NCBI GenBank assembly: GCA_030529365.1
Contig: JAUMXB010000016.1
Span: 1 to 52,846 of the forward strand
Direction: 5' to 3'
From: Cardiobacteriaceae bacterium
GTDB lineage: Bacteria; Pseudomonadota; Gammaproteobacteria; Cardiobacteriales; Cardiobacteriaceae
DNA: 52,846 nt
Numbering within the stretch: position 1 is the stretch's first letter; each line of letters starts with the position of its first letter. The position numbers and the translations under genes were made by a program. The notes below the pieces were generated by a model, which saw only the letters and a list, made by a program, of their open reading frames with translations, was not told the DNA's origin and made no database searches. Below, piece after piece: positions 32,272 through 40,441 of this stretch.

Positions 32272-34158
32272 GCCATTTTCCGCGCTTTCAATGGCTTCCA
32301 TGACTTCCATCCAGCGGCTTTCCGTCTCTTCCAGCGCGGTGCGGTTTTTGCCCTGCTTTTCAATGAGGGCGGTGAGGTCGGCCTTGCGGCTGTCGTCGTA
32401 GAGGGCGGGATCGGCCAGTTGCGTTTCGATGCTGGCTTGCTCGTCTTGCAGTTTTTCCATTTGCTTTTCCAGCGCTTGCAGTTCTTTTTTGAGCGGTTGC
32501 AGGCTCTGGCGGCGTTCGGCGTCGAGGCGTTTTTGTTCTTGTCGTGCGGCGGCGCTGTTTTCTTTGGGCGCTTGCGCCTCCGGTGCGGGTTTTTCCGCGC
32601 GCAGGAGCAGGCGGTAGTCGTCGAGGTCGCCGTCAAACGGGGTGATGCGGCCGTTCGCGACGTGGTAATACTCGTTGCAGGTGGCGGCGAGGAGATGGCG
32701 GTCGTGCGAGATGACGACGAGCGCGCCGCTGTATTGCTGAAGCGCCGTGGTAAGCGCGTCGCGCATGGCGAGGTCGAGGTGGTTGGTGGGTTCGTCGAGC
32801 AGGAGGATGTTGGGGTGTTTGGCGATGACGAGGGCGAGCGCGAGGCGCGTTTTTTCGCCGCCGGAAAACGGGGCGACGGGTTTATCGGCGCGTTCGCCGC
32901 CAAAGCCGTAGCCGCCGAGGTAGTTGCGCATCTCTTGCGTGGTTTTCGTGGGCCACAGGCGCGCGAGATGATCGAGTGGCGAGTCTTCGGGGATGAGGGC
33001 GTCGAGCTGGTGCTGGGTGAAGTAGCCGATTTCCGCGTAGGGATGAAGATTTTGCTCGCCTTCCAGGAGCGGCAGGACGCCTGCCATCAGCTTCATCACG
33101 GTGGATTTGCCCGCGCCGTTGTGCCCCAGAAGGCCGATGCGGGTGCCGGGCGAGAGGGTGAGGCGGATGTGGCTGACCACGGCTTTGCCGTCGTAGCCGG
33201 TGGCGGCGCGGTTGAGGGTCAGCGCTGGTTCGGGGAGATGCTCGGGTTCGGCAAAGGCGAGGCGGTAGCTGTGCTCGGGCGGGGGCGGCGGCGCGGCATC
33301 GAGCTTGGCCAGCGCTTTCAGGCGGCTTTGCGCCTGTTTGGCTTTGCTGGCCTTGGCGCGGAAGCGATCGACGAAGCTTTGCAAATGGGCGCGCTGGCGT
33401 TCGCTTTTCGCGTATTCGGCGTCCTGTTGCAGGCGCTTTTCGTGGCGCAGGCGCTCGAAGGCGCTGTAGTTGCCGCGCCAGGTGGAAAGCTCGCCGCGTT
33501 CGATGTGCCAGATGTGCTGGCAGAGGCCGTCGAGAAATTCGCGGTCGTGGGCGATGATGATCTGGCTGGCGGAATGGCTTTTCAGGAAGTCTTGCAGCCA
33601 GATGATGGCATCGAGATCGAGATGGTTGGTGGGTTCATCGAGGAGCAGCAGGTCGGAAGGCGCAATCAGCGCTTGCGCGAGGTTGAGGCGCATGCGCCAG
33701 CCGCCGGAGAAGGCGGAGACGGGTTTTTCGTGTTCTTCGGGGGCAAAGCCGAGGCCGGACAAGAGTTCGGCGGCGCGCGCCGGCTGTTCGTAGCCATGCA
33801 CGGCGGCAAACTGGTCGTGCGCCTGGCCAAGGGCGATGCCGTCGCCGCCCGCTTCGGCGGCTGCGAGCGCGGCTTGCGCGGCGCGGTAGGCGCGGTGGCC
33901 GTCGAGCACATAATCGAGCGCGGAGACGGGCGAGGAAGGCGTTTCCTGTTTGACGGAGGCGATCAGCCAGTTGTCGGGATAGGTCAGTTCGCCGCGATCG
34001 ACGTCGAGATCGCCACGCAGCGTGGCAAAGAGCGAGGATTTGCCGCTGCCGTTCCTGCCGGTGAGGCCGATGCGCTGGCCAGGATGGAGACGGGCGTTGG
34101 CGTGGTCAATGAGGATGGTGGCGCCGCGGGCGAGGCGGATGTCTTTGAGTTCGAGCAT
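32269..34158 (-). CDS. yheS: ABC-F family ATPase YheS
   Basis: A 629-residue cytoplasmic ABC-F protein with two ATPase domains and no membrane region. The first has Walker A GRNGSGKSS, signature FSGGWRMRLNLAQAL and LLLLDEPTNHLDLDAIIWL; the second has GHNGAGKST and FSGGEKTRLALALV. The linker RFRAKASKAKQAQSRLKAL lies between, and a charged coiled-coil C-terminus follows. ABC-F proteins act on ribosomes. The arrangement matches E. coli YheS along its length. The stop codon is contributed by the adjoining MITE, so the C-terminus may have been altered slightly. Confidence 0.92.
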   Translation of the reverse strand: MLELKDIRLARGATILIDHANARLHPGQRIGLTGRNGSGKSSLFATLRGDLDVDRGELTYPDNWLIASVKQETPSSPVSALDYVLDGHRAYRAAQAALAAAEAGGDGIALGQAHDQFAAVHGYEQPARAAELLSGLGFAPEEHEKPVSAFSGGWRMRLNLAQALIAPSDLLLLDEPTNHLDLDAIIWLQDFLKSHSASQIIIAHDREFLDGLCQHIWHIERGELSTWRGNYSAFERLRHEKRLQQDAEYAKSERQRAHLQSFVDRFRAKASKAKQAQSRLKALAKLDAAPPPPPEHSYRLAFAEPEHLPEPALTLNRAATGYDGKAVVSHIRLTLSPGTRIGLLGHNGAGKSTVMKLMAGVLPLLEGEQNLHPYAEIGYFTQHQLDALIPEDSPLDHLARLWPTKTTQEMRNYLGGYGFGGERADKPVAPFSGGEKTRLALALVIAKHPNILLLDEPTNHLDLAMRDALTTALQQYSGALVVISHDRHLLAATCNEYYHVANGRITPFDGDLDDYRLLLRAEKPAPEAQAPKENSAAARQEQKRLDAERRQSLQPLKKELQALEKQMEKLQDEQASIETQLADPALYDDSRKADLTALIEKQGKNRTALEETESRWMEVMEAIESAENG

Positions 34159-34287
34159 GGATGAGGCTTCAGGGGCAGTAGAGTATTTTGAATAATTGGA
34201 TGAGCGGATTTTTGCGACGATTTTGTATGATTTTTAAGGAATGCCGCCAGTTATTTAAAACTTCTGAATTAAATCAATTAGATAAAA

Positions 34288-34584
34288 TTACTTTCTTTCC
34301 GGATCCGTTTTTATGGCTGTTGCCAGATTTTGCAAATCAAGCAACGGGTTTTCCTGTAGCAGCAAGGCGAGATCCACATGCAATGCTTGTGCAAGTTTGC
34401 CCATGACGTCAATCGTGACGGCACGGTTTGCCCGCTCTACGTCGCCCAGATAGGCACGGCTGATTCCCGCATCGTGTGCAAGCTGTTCCTGGGAGATGTC
34501 TTTCAGGCGGCGCAATGTACGCAAATTGCGGGCAAATCGTTGCCTGCTTTCAAGAAAGATTTCGGATGATGACGGATTTTTCAT
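34288..34584 (-). CDS. XRE family transcriptional regulator
   Basis: A 98-residue protein with a central Cro/CI-type helix-turn-helix (about residues 20-75): LRTLRRLKDISQEQLAHDAG, ISRAYLGDVERANRAVTIDV and LAQALHVDLALLL. It resembles restriction-modification controller (C) proteins and other small stand-alone XRE regulators, but no restriction genes are nearby. The ribosome binding site is weak. A perfect palindrome 58-69 bases upstream may be its own operator. The 129 bases between it and yheS are AT-rich and empty. Confidence 0.82.
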   Translation of the reverse strand: MKNPSSSEIFLESRQRFARNLRTLRRLKDISQEQLAHDAGISRAYLGDVERANRAVTIDVMGKLAQALHVDLALLLQENPLLDLQNLATAIKTDPERK

Positions 34585-34641
34585 CCGCGTAGTGTTGGCA
34601 TTGCGACTTTGAGCAACAACACTCCATAAGATTCAAAAAGT

Positions 34642-34653
34642 AAACTATAGTTT
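34642..34653. promoter_or_regulatory. Palindrome AAACTATAGTTT between xre and PH-domain genes
   Basis: A perfect 12-base palindrome lies between the divergent XRE regulator and PH-domain genes, and includes a TATAGT on each strand that could serve as a -10 box. Controller-type XRE proteins bind such sites, so autoregulation is plausible but untested. Confidence 0.4.
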
Positions 34654-34730
34654 GCTTTCTGCATACCATTATGTAATATTTCGCTGCCCGTTTTGGGAAT
34701 GCCAAGTAATTGAGTAAGGAGGTTTATCGT

Positions 34731-35138
34731 ATGGCAACAAGATTTATCGCAGAACAACTGAATCAGGGAGAGGAGATAGTTCACGAGGGAAAAACGCATC
34801 CGTTATCCGCCATTGTGCCGGCCTTGTGGTGCTGTATCGGTGTGGGTTTTCTGAGGGGAAAGCATAAGGCGGTGATTGATTATTTCACTGCGGAAATTGC
34901 AGTAACCAATCGGCGTCTGATTGGCAAGAGGGGATTGATCAGTATCGAAACGATGGACTTGCAGCTGCAAAAAGTATCGGCGCTAGAGGTCAAGCAAACC
35001 GTGATGGGCAGAATTCTGGATTATGGGACGCTGTATATCGCAACCGATGGGTATCATCGCCATGTTTTTCATGGTGTGAGGGCACCTTACCGTTTCAGGA
35101 AGATTTTTAACGATGCCTTGGAAAATCGCAGGAGCTGA
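34731..35138 (+). CDS. Bacterial PH-domain protein
   Basis: A 135-residue protein starting MATRFIAEQLNQGEEIVHEG. Residues about 60-130 resemble a bPH2-type domain (ITNRRLIxKRG-like AVTNRRLIGKRGLISIETMD, then LQKVSALEVKQTVMGRILDYG). One short hydrophobic stretch near residue 30 may touch the membrane. The start at 34731 follows AAGGAGG at eight bases; a frame extension upstream is unsupported. It is divergent from the XRE regulator, which may control it. Confidence 0.75.
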   Translation: MATRFIAEQLNQGEEIVHEGKTHPLSAIVPALWCCIGVGFLRGKHKAVIDYFTAEIAVTNRRLIGKRGLISIETMDLQLQKVSALEVKQTVMGRILDYGTLYIATDGYHRHVFHGVRAPYRFRKIFNDALENRRS

Positions 35139-35183
35139 GGCAGCGATTCATAGCTACGATTAGATGCGCAAAGCGGCAAAAAG

Positions 35184-35291
35184 AACCCCCAACAGGATGA
35201 ATGGCAAAATGTTGGGGTTCGTGCTGCGCACTCACCACCGGGCACCCACGAAAAACGCAAAGCGTTTTATCGTGGGAACCCGCCAACCTAC
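35184..35291. repeat. TTGGGGTTCG/CCAACCTAC repeat, rearranged copy
   Basis: The modules of the 17463 element appear in a different order: GTTGGGGTTCGTGCTGCGCA, CACCACCGGGCACCCACG, a hairpin AAACGCAAAGCGTTT, then GTGGGAACCCGCCAACCTAC. It fills the gap between the PH-domain gene and the htpX 3' end. Confidence 0.5.
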
Positions 35292-35305
35292 GGTTATGGA
35301 TGTGT

Positions 35306-36175
35306 TTACGGATTCCACGCTTGCAGGGCGGCGATGCGCTTGGCGAGCGGCGGGTGGGTGGCAAAGAGGCCTGCGAAGGGCACGATGCCGAAGGCCTGGA
35401 AGTCTTTGTGCAGGGCGCCGTGCGCGCCTTGCTGTTGCACGCGTTGCAGGGCGGCCAAGGCATTGATCATGGACTGTTTGCCCGCGAGCAGGGCGCCGCC
35501 CTGGTCGGCCTTGAATTCGCGGTGGCGCGAATGCCAGAAGACGACGATGGAGGCGAGTGCGCCGAGCACGGTTTGCAGCAGCATGTAGATCATGAACTGG
35601 CTTTGCTGGTTGCTGCGGCCGTCGCGGTCGCGGCTCAGCATGCCGCTGATGATGTTGGCGAAGACGAACACGAAGGTGTTCATGGTGCCCTGGATGAGGG
35701 TGGAGGTGACCATGTCGCCGTTGTAAACGTGCGCCATTTCGTGGCCGAGCACGGCTTCCACTTCGTCTTTGCTCATGTGATTGAGCAGGCCGGTGCTGAC
35801 GGCGACGAGGGCGGCGTTTTTGTTGGCGCCGGTGGCGAAGGCGTTGGGCGCGGGGTGGTTGAAGATGCCGACTTCGGGCATGGCGACGCCGGCGCGCTCG
35901 GCCTGGCGGCGCACGGTGTCATACAGCCATTGTTCGGTGGCATTGCGCGGCTGTTCGATGACTTGCACGCCCATCTGCCGCTTGGCGAGCGATTTCGACA
36001 TAAAGAGCGAGATGAAGGAGCCGGCAAAGCCGTACACGCAGGCAATTGCGAGGAAAGACAGCGGGCTGCTGCCGCTTTGCGCGATGATCTGGTCGAGGCC
36101 GAACAGGCGCATGATGATGGCGAGCACGGCCATGACGCCGGCGTTGGTGAAGATCAAAAGGACAATGGGCTTCAT
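35306..36175 (-). CDS. htpX: Membrane protease HtpX
   Basis: A 289-residue inner-membrane zinc protease of family M48. The zinc motif HEMAH (in VLGHEMAHVYNGD) and the downstream Glu of HREFKADQGGALL are present. Two N-terminal helices (IVLLIFTNAGVMAVLAII; FLAIACVYGFAGSFISLF) and two central ones are visible. It degrades damaged membrane proteins together with FtsH. AAGGAAA precedes the ATG. It lies 61 bases downstream of manA. Confidence 0.95.
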   Translation of the reverse strand: MKPIVLLIFTNAGVMAVLAIIMRLFGLDQIIAQSGSSPLSFLAIACVYGFAGSFISLFMSKSLAKRQMGVQVIEQPRNATEQWLYDTVRRQAERAGVAMPEVGIFNHPAPNAFATGANKNAALVAVSTGLLNHMSKDEVEAVLGHEMAHVYNGDMVTSTLIQGTMNTFVFVFANIISGMLSRDRDGRSNQQSQFMIYMLLQTVLGALASIVVFWHSRHREFKADQGGALLAGKQSMINALAALQRVQQQGAHGALHKDFQAFGIVPFAGLFATHPPLAKRIAALQAWNP

Positions 36176-36236
36176 GATGTTTCCTTGAATAATTGTGATG
36201 GTCAGGCGTCATGGTATGGGGATATTGTCCGGGCTT

Positions 36237-37415
36237 TCAAGGGCAACGGTTGCTGGCAAGCGCAAAGTAGGCAGCACTTTCGGCAGCGAGATGCACGCGT
36301 CTGCCGGGCAGGAGGAAGGCGGCTTCGCCGCGCGCGAGAGTGAGCGTTTGCGCATCATCGCTGACGGCGAGCGTGCCTTCAAGGTTGAGGAGAATGGCGG
36401 CTTCTTCGCTTTGCCAGTCAAGCGCCTGGCCTTCAGGCAGGCGCGCGGTGTGGAGGATGAAGTCGTCCACGGGGGCGGGATGATGGTGCAGGCTGCCTGC
36501 GGGCGCGGGCGGCAGGATGGCCGGGGTCACTGGTTGGCTGTCGATGACGGCGAGGAGTTCGGCGATGTCGATGTGCTTGGGGGTGAGTCCGGCGCGCAGC
36601 ACGTTGTTGGAGGCGGCCATGAGTTCGATGTTCTGCCCGAGGAGATAGGCGTGCGGCAGGCGCGCGCCCTGGAAGATGCCTTCGCCTTGGTGGAGATGGA
36701 CGATGTTGAAAAGGTAGAAGGAGAGCAGGCCGGGGTCGAGGGCGTCGCGGGCGATGGCCATGCTGCGCACGGTGTGGTGCAGCCAGTAGTCGGGGTTGTC
36801 GGAGAGTTGCGCGGGCGCGGGGGCGTCGAGCAGGGGATGGAGCCAGGCGGCGAGTTCGACCTGGCTGGCGCGCATGATGCGGGCGTAGGCTTCGTGCAGG
36901 CCGTGCGCGGCAATGAGTTGGGCGATGGGGGCGAGGCTCGGGCGCGCGGCAAGGCGTGCGCTGATGGTAGCCGGATCGGCAAAGCCGTGCAGGAGCCAGA
37001 AATCGGAGAGGGCGACCATCATTTCCGGCTTGTGGTTGTCGTCGGGATAGTTGCGTTTGGCGGCGGGAATATTGGCGGCTTCTTCGCGGGCAAAGCCGGC
37101 TTCGGCCTGCGCTTTGTCGGGATGGAGCTGGATGGAGAGCGGCAGGCGCACGTCGAGGATTTTCAGGAGAAAGGGCAGGCGGTCGCCAAAGCGTTTGCGG
37201 CTTTGCGCGGAGAGCGCTTCGGGGTGGCAGGCGAGCCACTGGTCGAGCGGCTGGCGTTCGCCGTTGTCTTCTATCAGGGCAGGGGCTTGCGGATGATCGC
37301 CAAACCACAGTTCGGCTTTGGGCTGGTTATCCGGCATTTGCCCGAGCAGGCGGGGGATGTAGTCGTAACCGCCCCAGGCGTAGGGCTGGATGGCGCCGTG
37401 CAGTCGGTAGATCAT
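36237..37415 (-). CDS. manA: Mannose-6-phosphate isomerase, class I
   Basis: A 392-residue zinc enzyme converting mannose-6-phosphate to fructose-6-phosphate. The start MIYRLHGAIQPYAWGG, the zinc-site region SIQLHPDKAQAE with HKPEMMVAL, and the active-site segment LPHAYLLGQNIELMAASNNV are typical. It lies downstream of two mannose-family PTS operons on the same strand, which would deliver mannose-6-phosphate or a related sugar phosphate. An AAGCGCTT element separates it from the first PTS operon. Confidence 0.95.
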   Translation of the reverse strand: MIYRLHGAIQPYAWGGYDYIPRLLGQMPDNQPKAELWFGDHPQAPALIEDNGERQPLDQWLACHPEALSAQSRKRFGDRLPFLLKILDVRLPLSIQLHPDKAQAEAGFAREEAANIPAAKRNYPDDNHKPEMMVALSDFWLLHGFADPATISARLAARPSLAPIAQLIAAHGLHEAYARIMRASQVELAAWLHPLLDAPAPAQLSDNPDYWLHHTVRSMAIARDALDPGLLSFYLFNIVHLHQGEGIFQGARLPHAYLLGQNIELMAASNNVLRAGLTPKHIDIAELLAVIDSQPVTPAILPPAPAGSLHHHPAPVDDFILHTARLPEGQALDWQSEEAAILLNLEGTLAVSDDAQTLTLARGEAAFLLPGRRVHLAAESAAYFALASNRCP

Positions 37416-37437
37416 GGGGATTCCTTGATAATCTTCA

Positions 37438-37522
37438 AAAAATATTGATTTTTTACCATGATTAAGCGCTTATTGTGAGAAATATTATCGCAATAAGCGC
37501 TTGTGAGTGAGAAATTTTACCA
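37438..37522. repeat. AAGCGCTT double-core element 12
   Basis: Cores lie at 37464-37471 and 37495-37502 (31 apart) with GTGAGAAATATTATC between. The left arm is ATTGATTTTTTACC and the right arm GAGAAATTTTACC. It ends about 37 bases beyond the IID stop codon at 37559. Confidence 0.87.
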
Positions 37523-37558
37523 TTCCATACGCCCCGCATAGCGGGGCGCATTGCCATT

Positions 37559-38392
37559 TTACAGGCCGAGTATGCCGGCGTAGCGTCCGGCAATGCCGAT
37601 GGCGAACATCACGAAGATGATCAGGATGGGGCTGACTTTCTTCTTGAGCAGACTCATGCACAGGAAAGTGAGGAGAAGCGGCACCAGGCCGGGTAGCAGA
37701 TCGTTCAGTACCGATTGCACGGTAGTGACCACTTCGTCGCCCATGGCGTTTTTGTAGCGCGCGATTTCCAGCGGGATGTTGAGGCTGGCCCAGCGCGCGA
37801 CCAGTCCGCCCATGACGAAAAGACCGAGTACCGAGGCGGCGGTGGTGAGCTTTTGCAGTTGCCCGCCTTCCATGTCGGAGACGATTTCCGTTCCTTTGCG
37901 GTAGCCGTACATCATGGTGTACCAGCGGGTGGCGACACGCACGAGGTTGATGCCGATGAAAAAGAGCAGGGGGCCCGCGATATTGCCGGTAACGGCGAGC
38001 GATGCGCCGAGTGCGGCGAGGATGATGCGTGCCGTGCCCCAGTAAATGGGATCGCCCACGCCTGCCAATGGCCCCATCAGGCCGACTTTTACGCCGCTGA
38101 TGGCACCATCATCGATATCGGCGCCGTTGGCGCGTTCTTCTTCCATGGCAGCGGTGACGCCCATGATGGCCGAGCCTATCCAGGGTTGGGTGTTGAAAAA
38201 TTCCAGGTGACGCTTGAGCGCTGCGGCCTGGTCTTCCTTGCTGGTATAGAGGCGCTTGATCACGGGGATCATGGTCACGCAGAAGCCCATGGACTGCATC
38301 CGCTCGAAGTTGAAGGAGCCGAGCAGGAAAGTGGAACGCATATACATGCTGCGCAGGTCTTTGGGCGTGAGTTTTTTGCTGTGTTCGTTCAT
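37559..38392 (-). CDS. PTS mannose-family IID component (operon 1)
   Basis: A 277-residue membrane subunit. LRSMYMRSTFLLGSFNFERM near the start, HLEFFNTQPWIGSAIMGVT, MEEERANGADIDD, and VGLMGPLAGVGDPIYWGT are strongly conserved IID signatures. It forms the sugar channel with IIC. The start at 38392 has AAGGA upstream; the longer frame lies in the IIC gene. Specificity is unknown. Operon 1 is EIIAB-IIC-IID. Confidence 0.92.
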   Translation of the reverse strand: MNEHSKKLTPKDLRSMYMRSTFLLGSFNFERMQSMGFCVTMIPVIKRLYTSKEDQAAALKRHLEFFNTQPWIGSAIMGVTAAMEEERANGADIDDGAISGVKVGLMGPLAGVGDPIYWGTARIILAALGASLAVTGNIAGPLLFFIGINLVRVATRWYTMMYGYRKGTEIVSDMEGGQLQKLTTAASVLGLFVMGGLVARWASLNIPLEIARYKNAMGDEVVTTVQSVLNDLLPGLVPLLLTFLCMSLLKKKVSPILIIFVMFAIGIAGRYAGILGL

Positions 38393-38402
38393 GGCTTTTT
38401 CC

Positions 38403-39197
38403 TTACAGTCCTTCCAGTTCATCGTCGGCAAGCGTGGTCTGGCGCACAGGCTGGCCATTGCCGGCGGCGGCTTTGTTGAAACGCGGGCTGAGCTGCACAT
38501 ACAGAATGCCAAGCACCGCGCCGATGATGCCGAGGCCGATCAGGTTGTAGCCGGAGAATGTGGCAATCACGAAGCCAAGGAAGAAGAAGGGCATCAGCGC
38601 CTTGGCGCTCATCATGTTGATCACCATCGCGTAACCGACCACGACGATGACGCCGCCTGCAATGCGCAGACCTTCGGAGACTTCCACCGGAATCTGGTCA
38701 AGAAAGGCTTTTACGCCATCGGCGCTTGCTGCGGCCACCACAATCGCGGACGGAATCGCCACGCGCAAGCCTTGCAGAAGCAACGCCGTGAAGTGGCAAA
38801 GTTCGATGCCGCGGAAATTGGCCTCGCGCGCAAATTTGTCCGCCTGGTGCTGGAAAAATACGGCGATGGTGCGCACGAAAATGGTCAGCATTTGCCCTGC
38901 AACTGCTACCGGCACGGCAATGGCAATGCTTTCCGCTGGATTTTGCTGGCCTTTGATGACAAGAATGGTGGCAATCATGCTGGCGAGCGCGGCATCCGGC
39001 GCCATGGCTGCGCCGACGTTCATCCAGCCCAGGGCGACGAGTTCGAGCGTGCCGCCCACCATCACGCCGGTGGTCAAATCGCCGAGCGCGAGTCCCACCA
39101 GCGTACAGGCCACCAGCGGACGGTGCGTCTGCCGTTCATCGAGCACGGATCCCATGCCCGCAATCATTCCTACGATAAAGATCAATACGATATCCAT
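38403..39197 (-). CDS. PTS mannose-family IIC component (operon 1)
   Basis: A 264-residue membrane subunit with helices throughout. GMGSVLDERQTHRPLVACTL and LALGDLTTGVMVGGTLELVA are typical of IIC, followed by LGWMNVGAAMAPDAALAS. The gene lies 9 bases from EIIAB and 10 from IID, a tight operon. Confidence 0.93.
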   Translation of the reverse strand: MDIVLIFIVGMIAGMGSVLDERQTHRPLVACTLVGLALGDLTTGVMVGGTLELVALGWMNVGAAMAPDAALASMIATILVIKGQQNPAESIAIAVPVAVAGQMLTIFVRTIAVFFQHQADKFAREANFRGIELCHFTALLLQGLRVAIPSAIVVAAASADGVKAFLDQIPVEVSEGLRIAGGVIVVVGYAMVINMMSAKALMPFFFLGFVIATFSGYNLIGLGIIGAVLGILYVQLSPRFNKAAAGNGQPVRQTTLADDELEGL

Positions 39198-39206
39198 GAC
39201 AGACTC

Positions 39207-40169
39207 CTAGAATTTCACGTTTGCCAGCTTGGGCATCAAGTCTTCGGGGGCATTGGTGGCCACCTGCTGGATGGTCATCTTCACGCCCATGTCGTGCAGG
39301 CGTCTGAAAGCCGCCACATCGTCGGCATCCACAGCCACAGCCTGGCTGATCAGCTTGCTGCCTTCGCGGTGCGTCATCCCGCCAACGTTGACTTCGCGGA
39401 TATCCACGCCGCCCTCGATCAGGCGCACGATATCGCCGGGCTTGGTCACCAGCCACAGCACACTGCGGTCGGCGTACATCGGGTTGTGCCAGACCTTGAT
39501 CGCCTTGTCCACGGTAATCACATAAGACTGCAAATGCGCGGGGGCGACTTGCAGCAAGAGCTTGCTGCGCAATTCGTCTTTTGCCACATCGTCGCTGATG
39601 GCGAAAATCGCATCGCATTTCACGACTTTCGCCCACGAAGTGGCCACCTGACCATGAATCAGGCGGCTATCGATGCGCAGCAGGGGAATTTTCATGTGTC
39701 CGCTGGTAGGGCGGCCTTTCTTGCGATCCACTGCCGGCGCCTGAGTCTCTGCGGCAGCCGTGGCGGCGGGCTTGGCAAGCGCCGTGCGGAAAGCGCGCAG
39801 ACCTTCGGATGCGGCAGTAAAAGCGGACTGCACCAAAGTGGCGACTGTGCTGTTGTCATCGCGGCTGTCGAGAATTTCCAGCAGCATGGGCAGGCTGACG
39901 CCGGCCAATACATCGCTGCTTTCCGCTGTCGCGACCACGCGGCTTGCCGCGTTGTACGGACTGCCGCCAAAAAGATCCACCAAAAACAATGCCTCACGAC
40001 TGCCGGCGCTGGCCAGAATGGCCTCGTATTTCGCCACCAGATCGTCAGGCCCCTCACCCGGCATGAACGACACCGCATGCACGGCATCGGCCTCGCCGAA
40101 AACCATGGCAGCGGAGTTGACGAGTTCCTCGGCAAACCGTCCATGGCAGGCAACAATGACTGGAATCAT
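39207..40169 (-). CDS. PTS mannose-family EIIAB component (operon 1)
   Basis: A 320-residue cytoplasmic protein. The IIA domain (1-125) has the phosphorylated His9 (VIVACHGRFAEEL) and LVDLFGGSPYNAAS; an Ala/Pro linker (about 130-157) leads to the IIB domain with His172 in RIDSRLIHGQVATSW. It relays phosphate from HPr to the sugar. The start at 40169 has GGGAG upstream. A hairpin in the leader (CCGTCCG/CGGACGG at 40222-40240) may be regulatory. Confidence 0.93.
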   Translation of the reverse strand: MIPVIVACHGRFAEELVNSAAMVFGEADAVHAVSFMPGEGPDDLVAKYEAILASAGSREALFLVDLFGGSPYNAASRVVATAESSDVLAGVSLPMLLEILDSRDDNSTVATLVQSAFTAASEGLRAFRTALAKPAATAAAETQAPAVDRKKGRPTSGHMKIPLLRIDSRLIHGQVATSWAKVVKCDAIFAISDDVAKDELRSKLLLQVAPAHLQSYVITVDKAIKVWHNPMYADRSVLWLVTKPGDIVRLIEGGVDIREVNVGGMTHREGSKLISQAVAVDADDVAAFRRLHDMGVKMTIQQVATNAPEDLMPKLANVKF

Positions 40170-40355
40170 CAGAGCACTCCCGGTAAAGGAAAACAAAGTG
40201 GGAACATCCACTTGCATGGCCCGTCCGTATGGCGGACGGACATCGACAGCATATCCTAAAAAATGAGATAAAAAAGTGGAAATGTCGGGAAATGATAAAA
40301 AATGTCGTGGAAAGACAGGAAAGTGCTCTGGAAGGCAGTGATTCTAAAAAATCAT

Positions 40356-40440
40356 AAAAATAGTGATTTTTTACCATGAAGAAGCGCTTATCGTGAGAAA
40401 TTTTCTCGCAATAAGCGCTTGATAGTGAGAAAATTTACCA
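40356..40440. repeat. AAGCGCTT double-core element 13
   Basis: Cores lie at 40382-40389 and 40413-40420 (31 apart) with GTGAGAAATTTTCTC between. The left arm is AAAATAGTGATTTTTTACC. The right arm ends directly at the stop codon of the YobD-HAD gene (40442). It separates that gene from PTS operon 1. Confidence 0.9.
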
Positions 40441-40441
40441 T

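Noticed and set aside
34288-34584. XRE protein as an antitoxin or restriction-modification controller
   Set aside because: No toxin or restriction gene is adjacent; the neighbours are yheS and a PH-domain gene.
38256-40259. Open frame of 667 codons on the plus strand across PTS operon 1
   Set aside because: It spans three well-supported PTS genes on the other strand and has no recognisable domain.
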